A stretch of DNA of 64,000 nucleotides from Nocardioides sp. GY 10127. Lineage in GTDB: Bacteria; Actinomycetota; Actinomycetes; Propionibacteriales; Nocardioidaceae. Positions 14,947-24,188 of this stretch are shown here, one piece after another. Position 1 is the first letter of the stretch; every line of letters begins with the position of its first letter. Under the pieces are notes generated by a model that was given only the letters and a program-made list of their open reading frames with translations, did not search any database and had not been told where the DNA came from. Both the position numbers and the translations under genes were made by a program. The stretch lies in contig NZ_STGL01000002.1 of the NCBI RefSeq assembly GCF_004919085.1, positions 186,001 to 250,000 on the forward strand. Reading direction: 5' to 3'.

Positions 14947-16410
14947 ATGGTCAGCGGCACGTCGGGCGGCACGTCCGTCCAGGACGGGACGACCGCGACG
15001 CCCGCACCGGGGGGCGCGCGACGCGACTCGCGGCTCGCCCTCGTCGGCTCCACCATCGCGGTTCTCCTGCTCGCCGCCGCCTTCTCGCTGCCGCACCTCC
15101 TGGACTGGGACGTCGCCACCCGGGCCTCCCGCTCCGCCGTCGACGAGCCGCTCATCACCCCGCTGCACGGGTGGTGGGACCCCAAGCTCCTCGGCCCGGG
15201 GACCCTGCCGGCGATCGCCCTGGCGGTCCTGGGCTGGGTCTGGCTGCCGGGTTGGTGCAGGCGCGCCTCGTGGAGCCGGCTGCTGGTCGTCGGGTACGTC
15301 CTCAGCCTCGCGTGGTGCCTGTCCCTGGCCCTGGTGGACGGCACCAGCGGGCTCAGCCGGGTGCTCGGGAGCAGCGACGAGTACCTGCCCACCGCGCGGG
15401 CCGTCACCGACGTGGGCGCCCTGCTCCACGAGTACGTCGCCCGCATCCCCTACTCGGCCGCCCCGGAGAACTGGCCGACGCACGTGGCGGGGCACCCGCC
15501 GCTGATGCTGCTGTTCTTCGTGGGCCTGGTGCACCTCGGGCTGGGCGGCGACCTGGCCGCGGGCCTCGTGGTCACCGTGGTCGGGGCCTCCCTCCCCGTG
15601 GCCGCGCTCGTGGCCCTGCGGGCCCTGGGCGCCCAGGACGCCGCACGCCGTGCCGCGCCGTTCCTGCTCCTCTCCCCCGTGGCGGTGTTCGTCGCCGTCT
15701 CCGCGGACGCCGTCATCGGCACCGTCATGGCGTGGGGGATCGCCTGCCTGGCGCTGGCCGGGGCGGCGGCCGCCCGTGGCGCCGCCGTCCGGGTGCACCT
15801 CGGCTGGTCGCTGCTCGCGGGCCTCCTGCTGGGTTGCGGCGTGATGATGTCCTACGGGATGCCGCTCATGGGGCTGGTCGCCCTGGCCGTCCTCGTCGCC
15901 GCCGGCTCCTGGCGGCCCCTCGTGCCGACCGCCCTCGCCGCCTTGGCGGTCGTGCTCGGGTTCGCGCTCGCCGGGTTCTCCTGGTGGCAGGCCTACCCCG
16001 TGCTCACGGACCGCTACTGGGACGGCATCGCGGCCGACCGGCCCGCCTGGTACTGGACCTGGGGCGACCTCGCCTGCCTCGTCGTGATCACCGGCCTCCT
16101 GGTGCCGGCGGGTCTCGCGGTGGCCCTGGGCCGCGTGAGGGGTGGTGCCCGCGGGCTGCTGCGACGGGGAGCCGGCGTGCCGCAGGAGGTCCGAGTCCTC
16201 GTCCTGCTCTCGCTGTCGACCCTGCTCGTGGTCGCGCTCGCCGACGCCTCGCGGATGAGCAAGGCCGAGACCGAGCGGATCTGGGTCCCGTTCGTGCCGT
16301 GGCTGACCGTGGCGGTGGCGCTGCTGCCGACGCGGTGGCTGCGCGTCGGCCTGGCCGTGCAGCTGATCTGCACGCTCGCCGTCCAGCAGCTCCTCTACAC
16401 GTCCTGGTGA
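14947..16410 (+). CDS. Polytopic membrane protein, possible GT-C glycosyltransferase
   Basis: A 487-residue protein with a ~30-residue cytosolic N-terminus and about eleven to twelve hydrophobic spans. The acidic first exterior loop (SSDEYLPTAR), a long early loop with His/Pro (VAGHPPLML) and the late RMSKAETERIWVPF segment before the last spans resemble polyprenyl-sugar-using GT-C mannosyltransferases of actinobacteria. No catalytic proof is visible. It is divergent from the GT2 gene, whose product could supply the lipid-linked sugar donor. The start is supported by a leaderless TAGGGT. Confidence 0.75.
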   Translation: MVSGTSGGTSVQDGTTATPAPGGARRDSRLALVGSTIAVLLLAAAFSLPHLLDWDVATRASRSAVDEPLITPLHGWWDPKLLGPGTLPAIALAVLGWVWLPGWCRRASWSRLLVVGYVLSLAWCLSLALVDGTSGLSRVLGSSDEYLPTARAVTDVGALLHEYVARIPYSAAPENWPTHVAGHPPLMLLFFVGLVHLGLGGDLAAGLVVTVVGASLPVAALVALRALGAQDAARRAAPFLLLSPVAVFVAVSADAVIGTVMAWGIACLALAGAAAARGAAVRVHLGWSLLAGLLLGCGVMMSYGMPLMGLVALAVLVAAGSWRPLVPTALAALAVVLGFALAGFSWWQAYPVLTDRYWDGIAADRPAWYWTWGDLACLVVITGLLVPAGLAVALGRVRGGARGLLRRGAGVPQEVRVLVLLSLSTLLVVALADASRMSKAETERIWVPFVPWLTVAVALLPTRWLRVGLAVQLICTLAVQQLLYTSW

Positions 16411-16417
16411 CGCCCGC

Positions 16418-17461
16418 TCACGCGCGCAACGGGGCCGTGGCGAACGCGCGCAGCCCCTCGTGCGGGGTGACCGCGGCCGCGAAGCCCAGCTCTCGGCGGG
16501 CCCGCTCGGGGCTGGCGACGATGTGCCGCACGTCGCCCAGCCGGTAGCCGCCGGTGACCTCGGGCGTCAGCGAGGAGCCCGTGCCCTCGGCCACGAGGGT
16601 GGCCACCTCCCGGATGGAGATCGGGTTGCCGGAGGCCACGTTGTAGGCGGCCACGTGACCGGCCGGCGCGGAGGTGACTGCGTCCAGCGCCGCCAGGTTG
16701 GCCGCGGCGACATCGCTGACGTGCACGAAGTCGCGCATCTGCCCGCCGTCCTCGTAGACCTGCGGGGCCTGCCCCCGCTCGAGGCTGGAGCGGAACATCG
16801 CCGCGACCCCGGAGTACGGGGTGTCGCGCGGCATCCGGGGGCCGTAGACGTTGTGGTAGCGCAGCGAGACGCAAGCGGCGTCGGCCTGCCGGACCCAGGC
16901 CGAGGCGTACCCCTCCTGCGCCAGCTTGCTCACGGCGTAGGTGGAGCGCGGGTCGAGGCGGGCGTCCTCGTCGACGAGGCCCCAGCCGAGGGCGGCGTCG
17001 CAGACCGGGCAGTGGTTCTCCACGTCACCGGACTCCAGCGCCGCCCGGCTGCGCGGGCCCGGCACCTGGTCCCCGTGCGAGGGGCAGGTGTAGCGGCCCT
17101 CGCCGTAGACGACCATCGAGGACGCCAGGACCAGCCGGTCCACCCCCGCCTCGTGCATCGCGGCCAGCAGCACGGCGGTGCCGAGGTCGTTGACCCCGGC
17201 GTAGGCCGGGAGGTCGGAGACCGTGACGCCGGCCCCCACGACGGCGGCCTGGTGGCACACCGCGTCGACGCCGGCGAGCAGGTCGGTCCAGCCGTCGGCG
17301 TCCCGGACGTCGAGCTGGTGGGTGCCCGCGGGGGCGGTGGCCTCGCCGTGCGCCATGGGCAGCATGAGGTCGACGCGGACGACCTCGTCGCCGCGCGCCT
17401 CCAGCGCCCCGGCGACGGCGCCGCCGATGAAGCCCTCCGAGCCGGTGAGCAGCACGCGCAT
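16418..17461 (-). CDS. NAD-dependent nucleotide-sugar epimerase/dehydratase with a cysteine insert
   Basis: A 347-residue extended short-chain dehydrogenase. The NAD motif is GSEGFIGG at the N-terminus (MRVLLTGSEGFIGG), and the catalytic YxxxK is STYAVSK. Between strand 4 and the catalytic tyrosine, roughly residues 125-160, is an insert with CPSHGD and CPVC, three cysteines and a histidine that could bind zinc; most epimerases of the class lack it. Next upstream gene is MTA phosphorylase (11 bp away), so the two may be cotranscribed. It probably supplies an activated sugar; the exact reaction is not predictable. Confidence 0.85.
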   Translation of the reverse strand: MRVLLTGSEGFIGGAVAGALEARGDEVVRVDLMLPMAHGEATAPAGTHQLDVRDADGWTDLLAGVDAVCHQAAVVGAGVTVSDLPAYAGVNDLGTAVLLAAMHEAGVDRLVLASSMVVYGEGRYTCPSHGDQVPGPRSRAALESGDVENHCPVCDAALGWGLVDEDARLDPRSTYAVSKLAQEGYASAWVRQADAACVSLRYHNVYGPRMPRDTPYSGVAAMFRSSLERGQAPQVYEDGGQMRDFVHVSDVAAANLAALDAVTSAPAGHVAAYNVASGNPISIREVATLVAEGTGSSLTPEVTGGYRLGDVRHIVASPERARRELGFAAAVTPHEGLRAFATAPLRA

Positions 17462-17472
17462 CCGGGCGCGCC

Positions 17473-18300
17473 TCAGGCCCGGCCGGACGCGTCGGGCTCC
17501 GGGATGCGGTAGGTCGGTGGCGTGGCCTCCAGCCAGGCGGCGCACGAGCAGCCGGCCGGGTCCGGGAGCGCCTCCACGGCGCTGCCGAGGATCGAGTGCA
17601 GGCGCTCGAGGTTCTGGGCGAAGAGCGCCATCACCTCGTCGGCCGAGACCCCGTGCTCGCCCTCGGCGCCGGCGTCCATGTCGGTGACCAGGGCCAGCGA
17701 GGCGTAACACATGCCCATCTCGCGGGCGAGCGGCGCCTCGGGCGTCGCGGTCATGTTGATGAGGGTCCAGCCGGAGGCCGCGTAGGCCTGCGACTCGGCA
17801 CGGGTGGAGAACCGCGGCCCCTCGATCACCACCATGGTGCCGCCGTCGGCGATGTCGGGGGCGGCACCCACGAGCGCGGTGCGCAGGCCCGGGCAGTAGG
17901 GGTCGGCGAACGGCAGGTGCACGCCGCCGCGCTCGACGTAGGACGGGTTGCGCCGGTACGTGCGGTCGACCAGCTGGTCGGGGACCACGACGTCGCCCGG
18001 AGCGACCTCGGGCCGCAGCCCGCCGACCGCGCAGGGGGCCAGCACCTGGCGCACCCCCAGCGAGCGCAGCGCCCAAAGGTTGGCCCGGTACGGGATGAGG
18101 TGCGGCGGGTAGCGGTGGTCGCGGCCGTGCCGGGGCAGGAAGGCCACCCGGCGGCCGGCGACCTCGCCGATGCTGATCCGGTCCGACGGGTCGCCGTACG
18201 GGGTCGAGACCTCGACCTGCTCGGCGTCCGGGAGGAAGGAGTAGAAGCCGCTCCCGCCGATGACGGCGACGTCGGCGCGCGGGGAGGTGGTCGGGGTCAT
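17473..18300 (-). CDS. mtnP: S-methyl-5'-thioadenosine phosphorylase
   Basis: A 275-residue PNP/MTAP-family purine nucleoside phosphorylase. It cleaves methylthioadenosine to adenine and methylthioribose-1-phosphate in methionine salvage. Family motifs seen are VIGGSGFYSFL, PRHGRDHRYPPH (phosphate site), EGPRFSTRAES and LVTDMDAG. The protein is close to the usual length, with a short C-terminal Pro-rich tail. A CAGAGT hexamer 6 nt before the ATG (18307-18312) suggests a leaderless transcript. A 5'-inosine/methylthioinosine preference cannot be excluded. Confidence 0.92.
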   Translation of the reverse strand: MTPTTSPRADVAVIGGSGFYSFLPDAEQVEVSTPYGDPSDRISIGEVAGRRVAFLPRHGRDHRYPPHLIPYRANLWALRSLGVRQVLAPCAVGGLRPEVAPGDVVVPDQLVDRTYRRNPSYVERGGVHLPFADPYCPGLRTALVGAAPDIADGGTMVVIEGPRFSTRAESQAYAASGWTLINMTATPEAPLAREMGMCYASLALVTDMDAGAEGEHGVSADEVMALFAQNLERLHSILGSAVEALPDPAGCSCAAWLEATPPTYRIPEPDASGRA

Positions 18301-18372
18301 GGGCTCACTCTGTCAGAGCCCCGCGACACCGCAGGGGTGACCTGGCCGGGGGCCGCGCCGCGGCGGATCGCG

Positions 18373-18564
18373 TCAGCGCAGGCTGGGCGGGAGCTCGGCG
18401 AAGGTGTGGACGGCGGCCCACACCTCCTTGGGCGTCATGCCCGCCTCCAGGGCCTCCTCGGGGGTGCGCTGCCCCAGCTCGCGCAGCACCGTGAGCCGGG
18501 CGAAGGGCCGCGCCTGGGCGCCCAGCGCCTCCTCCATCCGCTCCCAGAACTCGGTGTGCCGCAC
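18373..18564 (-). CDS. DUF3046 family small protein
   Basis: A 63-residue protein with the hallmark RHTEFWERMEEALG start and LGQRTPEEALEAG-PKEVWAAV end of DUF3046. The family is confined to actinobacteria and normally lies next to recA-recX or clgR. Its function is unknown. Here it is 7.6 kb from recA, separated by the glycosyltransferase/molybdoenzyme operon and its neighbours. A GTG at 18579 is an alternative start. Confidence 0.85.
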   Translation of the reverse strand: MRHTEFWERMEEALGAQARPFARLTVLRELGQRTPEEALEAGMTPKEVWAAVHTFAELPPSLR

Positions 18565-18601
18565 CCGCCCATCATGCACGGCGACGTGGCGACGGGCCGG
18601 G

Positions 18602-19180
18602 TCAGGCCGTCGGGCGCACGTCCCACGCGTGGTGCAGCACGTCGTGCAGGTGGTACTGCGCGAGCGTGTCCAGCGTGAAGGCGCTGCCGTTGCTGCGCAG
18701 CCCCCGGCGCGCCCACAGGCCGTCGTCGCCCGCGTCGAGGGAGTCGTAGAGGTCGGCCACGGCCTCGGTGGCCGTCTCGAGCCCGGCAAGGGCGTCGCCC
18801 GGGGCGCTCAGGTCGTACCTCTCCTCCAGCGCGGTCGCGTCCTGGTCCCAGTTCTCGAACAGGGCCGGGGCGTCGGCCGCCGCGGCCACGGCCGCCACGC
18901 GCCCGGCGAAGACGCGCTGAACGTCCCGGACGTGGCAGGCGTACTCGGTCGCCGACCACGTGCCCGGCTCCGGCCGGACGGCGGCCTGCTCCCCCGCCAG
19001 CACCGACCGCCACAGCGGCAGCTGCGCGCGCAGCGTGCGCCCGACGTCCGCGCGCCCGACGGCGCCGGGGACGAAGCCGCAGTCCGGGCAGGGCTGCTCC
19101 AGGACCCACGTCCAGTCCTTGGTGTCGGCGGTGGCGGGCTGGACGGCGGGCTGGACGGCGGGCTGGGTCTGCGAGGTCAT
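18602..19180 (-). CDS. DinB-fold protein (mycothiol-dependent enzyme-like)
   Basis: A 192-residue four-helix DinB/MDMPI-superfamily protein. Metal-ligand-type histidines occur in ATEYACHVRDV and at the C-terminus in YHLHDVLHHAWD. The N-terminus has three copies of QPAV/QPA and a CPDC pair (residues 31-34). The superfamily includes mycothiol-dependent isomerases and transferases in actinobacteria; the substrate is unknown. It is divergent from lhr, with the 12-bp inverted repeat in the shared promoter region. Confidence 0.82.
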   Translation of the reverse strand: MTSQTQPAVQPAVQPATADTKDWTWVLEQPCPDCGFVPGAVGRADVGRTLRAQLPLWRSVLAGEQAAVRPEPGTWSATEYACHVRDVQRVFAGRVAAVAAAADAPALFENWDQDATALEERYDLSAPGDALAGLETATEAVADLYDSLDAGDDGLWARRGLRSNGSAFTLDTLAQYHLHDVLHHAWDVRPTA

Positions 19181-19212
19181 GCCCCCGATCCTCGGCGCTC
19201 ACGACGGCCCGG

Positions 19213-19257
19213 ACGAGTGGCAGGAAAGCCACGCTTCGTCGATATCCTGCCACTCGT
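19213..19257. promoter_or_regulatory. 12-bp perfect inverted repeat bracketing the lhr promoter
   Basis: ACGAGTGGCAGG at 19213-19224 and its exact complement CCTGCCACTCGT at 19246-19257 are 33 bp apart centre to centre (about three helical turns). The right arm covers half of the lhr -10 hexamer and the probable transcription start. This geometry suits a DNA-looping or dimeric repressor. Confidence 0.6.
19243..19248 (+). promoter_or_regulatory. -10 element of leaderless lhr promoter
   Basis: TATCCT ends 7 nt before the GTG at 19256, within the right half of the 12-bp inverted repeat. Confidence 0.6.
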
Positions 19258-22200
19258 GGCGGGCCCCGACCGGGTCGTGCCCCCGCGGGGTGACCGGGCT
19301 GTCGGCGCCGTCGGTCAGGATGACCCCGTGCCCGTCTCGTCCCCCGACCCGCTGGAGCGCTTCAGCGAGCCCACCCGTACGTGGTTCCGTGCGGCGTTCG
19401 CCGAACCGACCGCGGCGCAGGCGGGCGCGTGGGAGGCCATCGGCGCCGGTCGGAACGCCCTGGTGGTCGCCCCCACCGGCTCGGGCAAGACGCTCTCCGC
19501 GTTCCTCTCGGCCATCGACAGGCTCCTGGTCGAACCGGTGCCGGAGGAGAAGGAGAAGCGCTGCCGCGTGCTCTACGTCAGCCCGCTCAAGGCGTTGGCC
19601 GTGGACGTGGAGCGCAACCTGCGGGCGCCGCTCACCGGCATCCGGCACACCGCGGAGCGCCTGGGCGCGCGCGTGCACGACGTGCAGGTGGGCGTGCGCT
19701 CCGGCGACACCAGTGCCGCCGACCGCCGCCGCCTCATCACCCGGCCGCCCGACATCCTCATCACGACGCCCGAGTCCCTGTTCCTCATGCTCACCTCGCA
19801 GGCCAGGGAGTCGCTGCGGGGCGTGCAGACGGTGATCCTCGACGAGGTGCACGCGGTGGCGGGCTCCAAGCGCGGCGCCCACCTCGCCCTCACCCTCGAG
19901 CGGCTCGACGAGATCCTCGAGCGGCCGGCGCAGCGGGTCGGCCTCTCCGCGACCGTCCGACCCCTGGAGGAGGTGGCCCGCTTCCTCGGCGGGCAGGCGC
20001 CCGTCGAGATCGTCGCGCCACCTGCGGCGAAGAAGTGGCAGCTGGACGTCGTGGTGCCGGTCGAGGACATGGAGCGACCGGGCGGGGCCGCACCCGCCGA
20101 CGAGGACCCGTTCGCCGAGCCCGACCCCGATGCCGCCCGCCGGGCCTCCAGCATCTGGCCGCACGTCGAGGAGCGGGTGGCCGACCTCATCGAGGCCCAC
20201 CGCTCCACCATCGTCTTCGCCAACTCCCGGCGCCTGGCCGAGCGCCTCACCGCCCGGCTCAACGCGATCGCCGCCGAGCGAGCGGGTGTCGAGCCCGAGC
20301 CCGGCGACGTCGTCCCGCGCACCCCGCCCGCCGGCGCGCCGGCCGCGACGCCGGCGGAGATGATGGCCCAGGCGGGCACCGCCGACGGGGTCGTCGCGGG
20401 CGCGCCCGTGCTGGCCCGGGCCCACCACGGCTCGGTGAGCAAGGAGCAGCGCGCCCTCATCGAGGACGACCTCAAGCGCGGCCGGCTCCCTGCGGTCGTG
20501 GCCACGTCCAGCCTGGAGCTGGGCATCGACATGGGCTCGGTCGACCTCGTGGTGCAGATCGAGTCCCCACCCAGCGTCGCCAGCGCGCTGCAGCGGGTCG
20601 GGCGCGCCGGCCACCAGGTCGGCGAGACCTCGCACGGCGTCCTCTTCCCCAAGCACCGTGGCGACCTGGCGCCCACGGCGGTCTCGGTCGAGCGGATGCG
20701 GACGGGCGCGATCGAGTCGCTGCGCGTCCCGACCAACCCCCTCGACGTGCTGGCACAGCAGGTCGTCGCGATCACGGCCATGGACACCGTCCACGTCGAC
20801 GCCCTCTACGCGCTGGTGCGACGGGCGGCGTCCTACTCCGCCCTCCCCCGCTCGGCCTTCGACTCGGTGCTGGACCTGCTGGCCGGGCGCTACCCCAGCG
20901 ACGAGTTCGCCGAGCTCCGACCCCGGGTGGTGTGGGACCGGGTGAGCGGCGAGGTCTCCGGGCGGCCCGGTGCCCAGCGGCTCGCCGTCACCTCAGGCGG
21001 CACCATCCCCGACCGCGGCCTCTTCGGGGTCTTCCTGGTCGGCGGCAGCGAGGAACGTGGCCCGGGCAAGCGCGTCGGCGAGCTCGACGAGGAGATGGTC
21101 TACGAGTCGCGCGTCGGCGACGTCTTCGCGCTCGGCGCCACCAGCTGGCGGATCGAGGACATCACCCACGACCGGGTGCTCGTCTCCCCCGCACCCGGGC
21201 TGCCGGGCAAGCTGCCGTTCTGGCGGGGGGACTCCCTAGGCCGCCCCACCGAGCTCGGCGAGGCCGTCGGCGCGCTCACCCGCGAGCTGGCCGGGCTGCC
21301 CCGGGCGCGTGCCGAGAAGCGGGCCCGCGACCAGGGGCTCGACGAGCTCGCCGCCCGCAACCTCGTGCGCTACGTCCACGAGCAGGCGGAGGCGACGACC
21401 ACCGTCCCCAGCGACGCCACGCTGCTGCTGGAGCGCTTCCGGGACGAGCTGGGCGACTGGCGCCTGGTCCTCCACTCCCCCTACGGCACGCCCGTGCACG
21501 CCCCCTGGGCGCTGGCGATCAACGCCCGCCTGCGCGAGCGGTACGGCGTCGACGGCCAGGCGGTCGCCTCCGACGACGGCATCGTGGTCCGCATCCCCGA
21601 CACCGACGCCGAGCCCCCGGGCGCCGACGTGCTGGTCCTGTCCCCCGACGAGATCGAGGACGTCGTCACGACCGAGGTCGGCGGCTCGGCGCTCTTCGCC
21701 TCCCGCTTCCGCGAGTGCGCGGCGCGGGCCCTCCTGCTGCCGCGCCGCGACCCCGGCCGCCGCTCCCCGCTGTGGCAGCAGCGGCAGCGCGCGGCGTCCC
21801 TGCTGGAGGTCGCGGCCAAGTACCCCTCCTTCCCCATCGTCCTCGAGGCGGTGCGCGAGTGCCTCCAGGACGTCTACGACCTGCCCGGTCTCGTCGCGCT
21901 GCTGCGCCGGGTGGAGCAGCGGTCGGTGCAGGTCGCCGAGGTCACCACGACCACCCCGTCCCCGTTCGCGCGCACCCTGCTGTTCGGCTACGTGGCGCAG
22001 TTCGTCTACGAGGGCGACTCCCCGCTGGCCGAGCGCCGCGCGGCCGCCCTCTCCCTCGACCAGTCCCTGCTCGCCGAGCTGCTCGGACGCACCGAGCTGC
22101 GCGAGCTGCTGGACCCCGAGGTCGTCGAGCGCACCGAGGCGGAGCTGCAGCGCCTCGCCGAGGACCGCCGCCTCAAGGACGCCGAGGGCGTCGCGGACAC

Positions 22201-24142
22201 CCTCCGCCTGCTCGGCCCGCTGAGCACCGAGGAGGTCCGAGCCCGCAGCGTCGAGGGCACCACGACCGAGGACGTCGCGGCCTGGCTGGAGGGGCTGGCC
22301 GGCACACGGCGGGTCGTCGAGGTCCGCATGGCGGGCGAGGTCCGGTGGGCCGTGATCGAGGACGTCGGTCGGCTCCGCGACGGCCTCGGCGTGCCGGTCC
22401 CCCCGGGCGTGCCGGGTGCCTTCACCGACCCGGTCGAGGACCCGCTGGCCGACCTCGTCGGCCGCTACGCCCGGACCCACGGCCCGTTCACCGCCGACGA
22501 GGTGGCGGCGCGCCTGGGGCTGGGGGCCGCGGTGGTGCGGCACACCCTCCAGCGGCTGGTCGCCTCCGGCCGCGTGCTGGACGGCGAGTTCCGACCCGGC
22601 GGCCAGGGCACCGAGTGGTGCGACGCCGAGGTGCTGCGCCGGCTGCGACGCCGCTCGCTGGCGCGGCTGCGCGAGGAGATCGAGCCGGTCGACCCCGACG
22701 CCCTGGGCCGCTTCCTGCCCGCCTGGCAGCACGTCGAGGCGGTCGAGCCCACCGTGGCAGGAACCCAGGAGCCCGGCTCCCGCGGGCCGGCGCGGCGACC
22801 CCGCGACGGCGGCCGGCCGCGGCGCGGCGCGCTGCGCGGCGTCGACGGCGTGGTCGCGGCGATCGACCAGCTCGCCGGCGCGGTGGTCCCGGCCAGCGCG
22901 CTGGAGTCCCTCGTCCTCCCCGCGCGCGTCACCGACTACGAGCCCGCCCACCTCGACGAGCTGACCAGTACCGGCGAGGTCCTGTGGGCCGGGCACGGCG
23001 CCCTCGGCGGCGCGGACGGCTGGGTGTCCCTGCACCTCGCGGACACCGCCCACCTCACGCTGCCCTCCCCCGCCACCGGCCCCGGCGGCGCCCAGGACGG
23101 CAGCGACTGGCCCGCCCTGCACACCGCGCTGCTCGAGGTCCTCGACGGCGGCGGTGCGTGGTTCTTCCACCAGCTCGTGGGTCAGCTGGCCTCCGCCGGG
23201 GTCACGGCCACGGAGCCGGCGGTCTCCACGGCGCTGTGGGAGCTCGTCTGGGCGGGGGTCGTCGGCAACGACACGCTCTCCCCCCTGCGCGCCCTCACGC
23301 GTTCCGGAGGCGCCACGCAGCGCACCCGGCGCGCCCCGGCCCGCCCGCGGCTCGCCTCGACGACCAGCGGCCGGGGCGGCGCCCGCCCACGCGGTGTCGT
23401 CCGCGGGGGCCCGCCCGAGACGGTGGGGCGGTGGTCGCTGCTCCCCGAGGTCGACGAGGACCCGACCCGGCGCGCCCACGCCGCCGCCGAGCGACTCCTC
23501 GAGCGGTACGGGGTGCTCACCCGCGGCAGCGTCGTCGCCGAGCGGGTGCCCGGCGGGTTCGCCGCGGTGTACAAGGTGCTGAGCGCCTTCGAGGACTCCG
23601 GGCGCACCCGCCGCGGGTACTTCGTGGCCGGCCTCGGCGCGGCCCAGTTCGGCAGCGCCGGCGCCGTCGACCGGTTGCGCACCTACGCCGACGCCCCGCG
23701 GGTGGCCGACCCCGCCGCCGCGCCCCAGGCCGTCGTCCTCGCCGCCTCGGACCCGGCCAACCCCTACGGCGCCGCCCTGGACTGGCCGGACGCACCCGGC
23801 CCGAGCGGGGAGGACGCCGCGCCCGGCGAGGGCTCCGAGTCCGCGCGTGGCCACCGGCCGGGCCGGAAGGCCGGCGCGATCGTCGTCCTCGTCGACGGAC
23901 GGCTGGCGCTCTACCTGGAGCGCGGCGGCCGCACCCTGCTCACGTTCGTCACCGACGTCGACGAGCTGCGGGTGGCCACCGGGGCTCTGGTCGCCGCCGT
24001 GCAGCGCGGGTCGCTGGGGCGGCTGACGCTGGAGCGGGCCGACGGCGCCCCCCTCCTGGGCTCGGGGCCGACCCCCGTACGCGAGGCCCTCGCCGCCGCC
24101 GGCTTCACCACCACCCCCCGGGGCCTGCAGCTGCGCGGCTGA
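19256..24142 (+). CDS. lhr: Lhr family DEAD/DEAH-box DNA helicase, long form
   Basis: A 1628-residue superfamily 2 helicase of the Lhr (large helicase-related) long type. ATPase motifs are APTGSGKT (residues 72-79), DEVH (196-199), SLELGIDMG and QRVGRAGH (about 446-453). The winged-helix/β-barrel Lhr core follows, and the ~700-residue Lhr C-terminal extension ends in TTPRGLQLRG. In mycobacteria Lhr is a 3'-5' DNA-RNA translocase in a DNA-damage regulon; here the LexA-type box is absent. GTG 19256 is chosen by the leaderless -10; a GTG at 19328, nearer to where homologues usually start, would shorten the protein by 24 residues. The gene has a stem-loop at its 3' end. Confidence 0.95.
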   Translation: MAGPDRVVPPRGDRAVGAVGQDDPVPVSSPDPLERFSEPTRTWFRAAFAEPTAAQAGAWEAIGAGRNALVVAPTGSGKTLSAFLSAIDRLLVEPVPEEKEKRCRVLYVSPLKALAVDVERNLRAPLTGIRHTAERLGARVHDVQVGVRSGDTSAADRRRLITRPPDILITTPESLFLMLTSQARESLRGVQTVILDEVHAVAGSKRGAHLALTLERLDEILERPAQRVGLSATVRPLEEVARFLGGQAPVEIVAPPAAKKWQLDVVVPVEDMERPGGAAPADEDPFAEPDPDAARRASSIWPHVEERVADLIEAHRSTIVFANSRRLAERLTARLNAIAAERAGVEPEPGDVVPRTPPAGAPAATPAEMMAQAGTADGVVAGAPVLARAHHGSVSKEQRALIEDDLKRGRLPAVVATSSLELGIDMGSVDLVVQIESPPSVASALQRVGRAGHQVGETSHGVLFPKHRGDLAPTAVSVERMRTGAIESLRVPTNPLDVLAQQVVAITAMDTVHVDALYALVRRAASYSALPRSAFDSVLDLLAGRYPSDEFAELRPRVVWDRVSGEVSGRPGAQRLAVTSGGTIPDRGLFGVFLVGGSEERGPGKRVGELDEEMVYESRVGDVFALGATSWRIEDITHDRVLVSPAPGLPGKLPFWRGDSLGRPTELGEAVGALTRELAGLPRARAEKRARDQGLDELAARNLVRYVHEQAEATTTVPSDATLLLERFRDELGDWRLVLHSPYGTPVHAPWALAINARLRERYGVDGQAVASDDGIVVRIPDTDAEPPGADVLVLSPDEIEDVVTTEVGGSALFASRFRECAARALLLPRRDPGRRSPLWQQRQRAASLLEVAAKYPSFPIVLEAVRECLQDVYDLPGLVALLRRVEQRSVQVAEVTTTTPSPFARTLLFGYVAQFVYEGDSPLAERRAAALSLDQSLLAELLGRTELRELLDPEVVERTEAELQRLAEDRRLKDAEGVADTLRLLGPLSTEEVRARSVEGTTTEDVAAWLEGLAGTRRVVEVRMAGEVRWAVIEDVGRLRDGLGVPVPPGVPGAFTDPVEDPLADLVGRYARTHGPFTADEVAARLGLGAAVVRHTLQRLVASGRVLDGEFRPGGQGTEWCDAEVLRRLRRRSLARLREEIEPVDPDALGRFLPAWQHVEAVEPTVAGTQEPGSRGPARRPRDGGRPRRGALRGVDGVVAAIDQLAGAVVPASALESLVLPARVTDYEPAHLDELTSTGEVLWAGHGALGGADGWVSLHLADTAHLTLPSPATGPGGAQDGSDWPALHTALLEVLDGGGAWFFHQLVGQLASAGVTATEPAVSTALWELVWAGVVGNDTLSPLRALTRSGGATQRTRRAPARPRLASTTSGRGGARPRGVVRGGPPETVGRWSLLPEVDEDPTRRAHAAAERLLERYGVLTRGSVVAERVPGGFAAVYKVLSAFEDSGRTRRGYFVAGLGAAQFGSAGAVDRLRTYADAPRVADPAAAPQAVVLAASDPANPYGAALDWPDAPGPSGEDAAPGEGSESARGHRPGRKAGAIVVLVDGRLALYLERGGRTLLTFVTDVDELRVATGALVAAVQRGSLGRLTLERADGAPLLGSGPTPVREALAAAGFTTTPRGLQLRG

Positions 24143-24160
24143 GCCGCGCGGGCCGCAGGC

Positions 24161-24182
24161 CCCCGGGAGTCGCCTCCCGGGG
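24161..24182. terminator. Bidirectional terminator hairpin (lhr / metalloprotease)
   Basis: CCCCGGGAG, loop TCGC, then CTCCCGGGG: a perfect 9-bp stem between two convergent stop codons, without a strong T-tract. Confidence 0.6.
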
Positions 24183-24188
24183 AGCCGG

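Noticed and set aside
18404..19255. Upstream extension of lhr by about 280 codons in the same frame
   Set aside because: It overlaps the DinB-fold, DUF3046 and mtnP-side genes on the other strand, has no start signal of its own, and a leaderless -10 at 19243 marks the real start.
21236..23854. Large antisense frame inside lhr (872 codons)
   Set aside because: Low-complexity Gly/Arg/Val/His-rich translation without motifs; lhr motifs run through the same bases.
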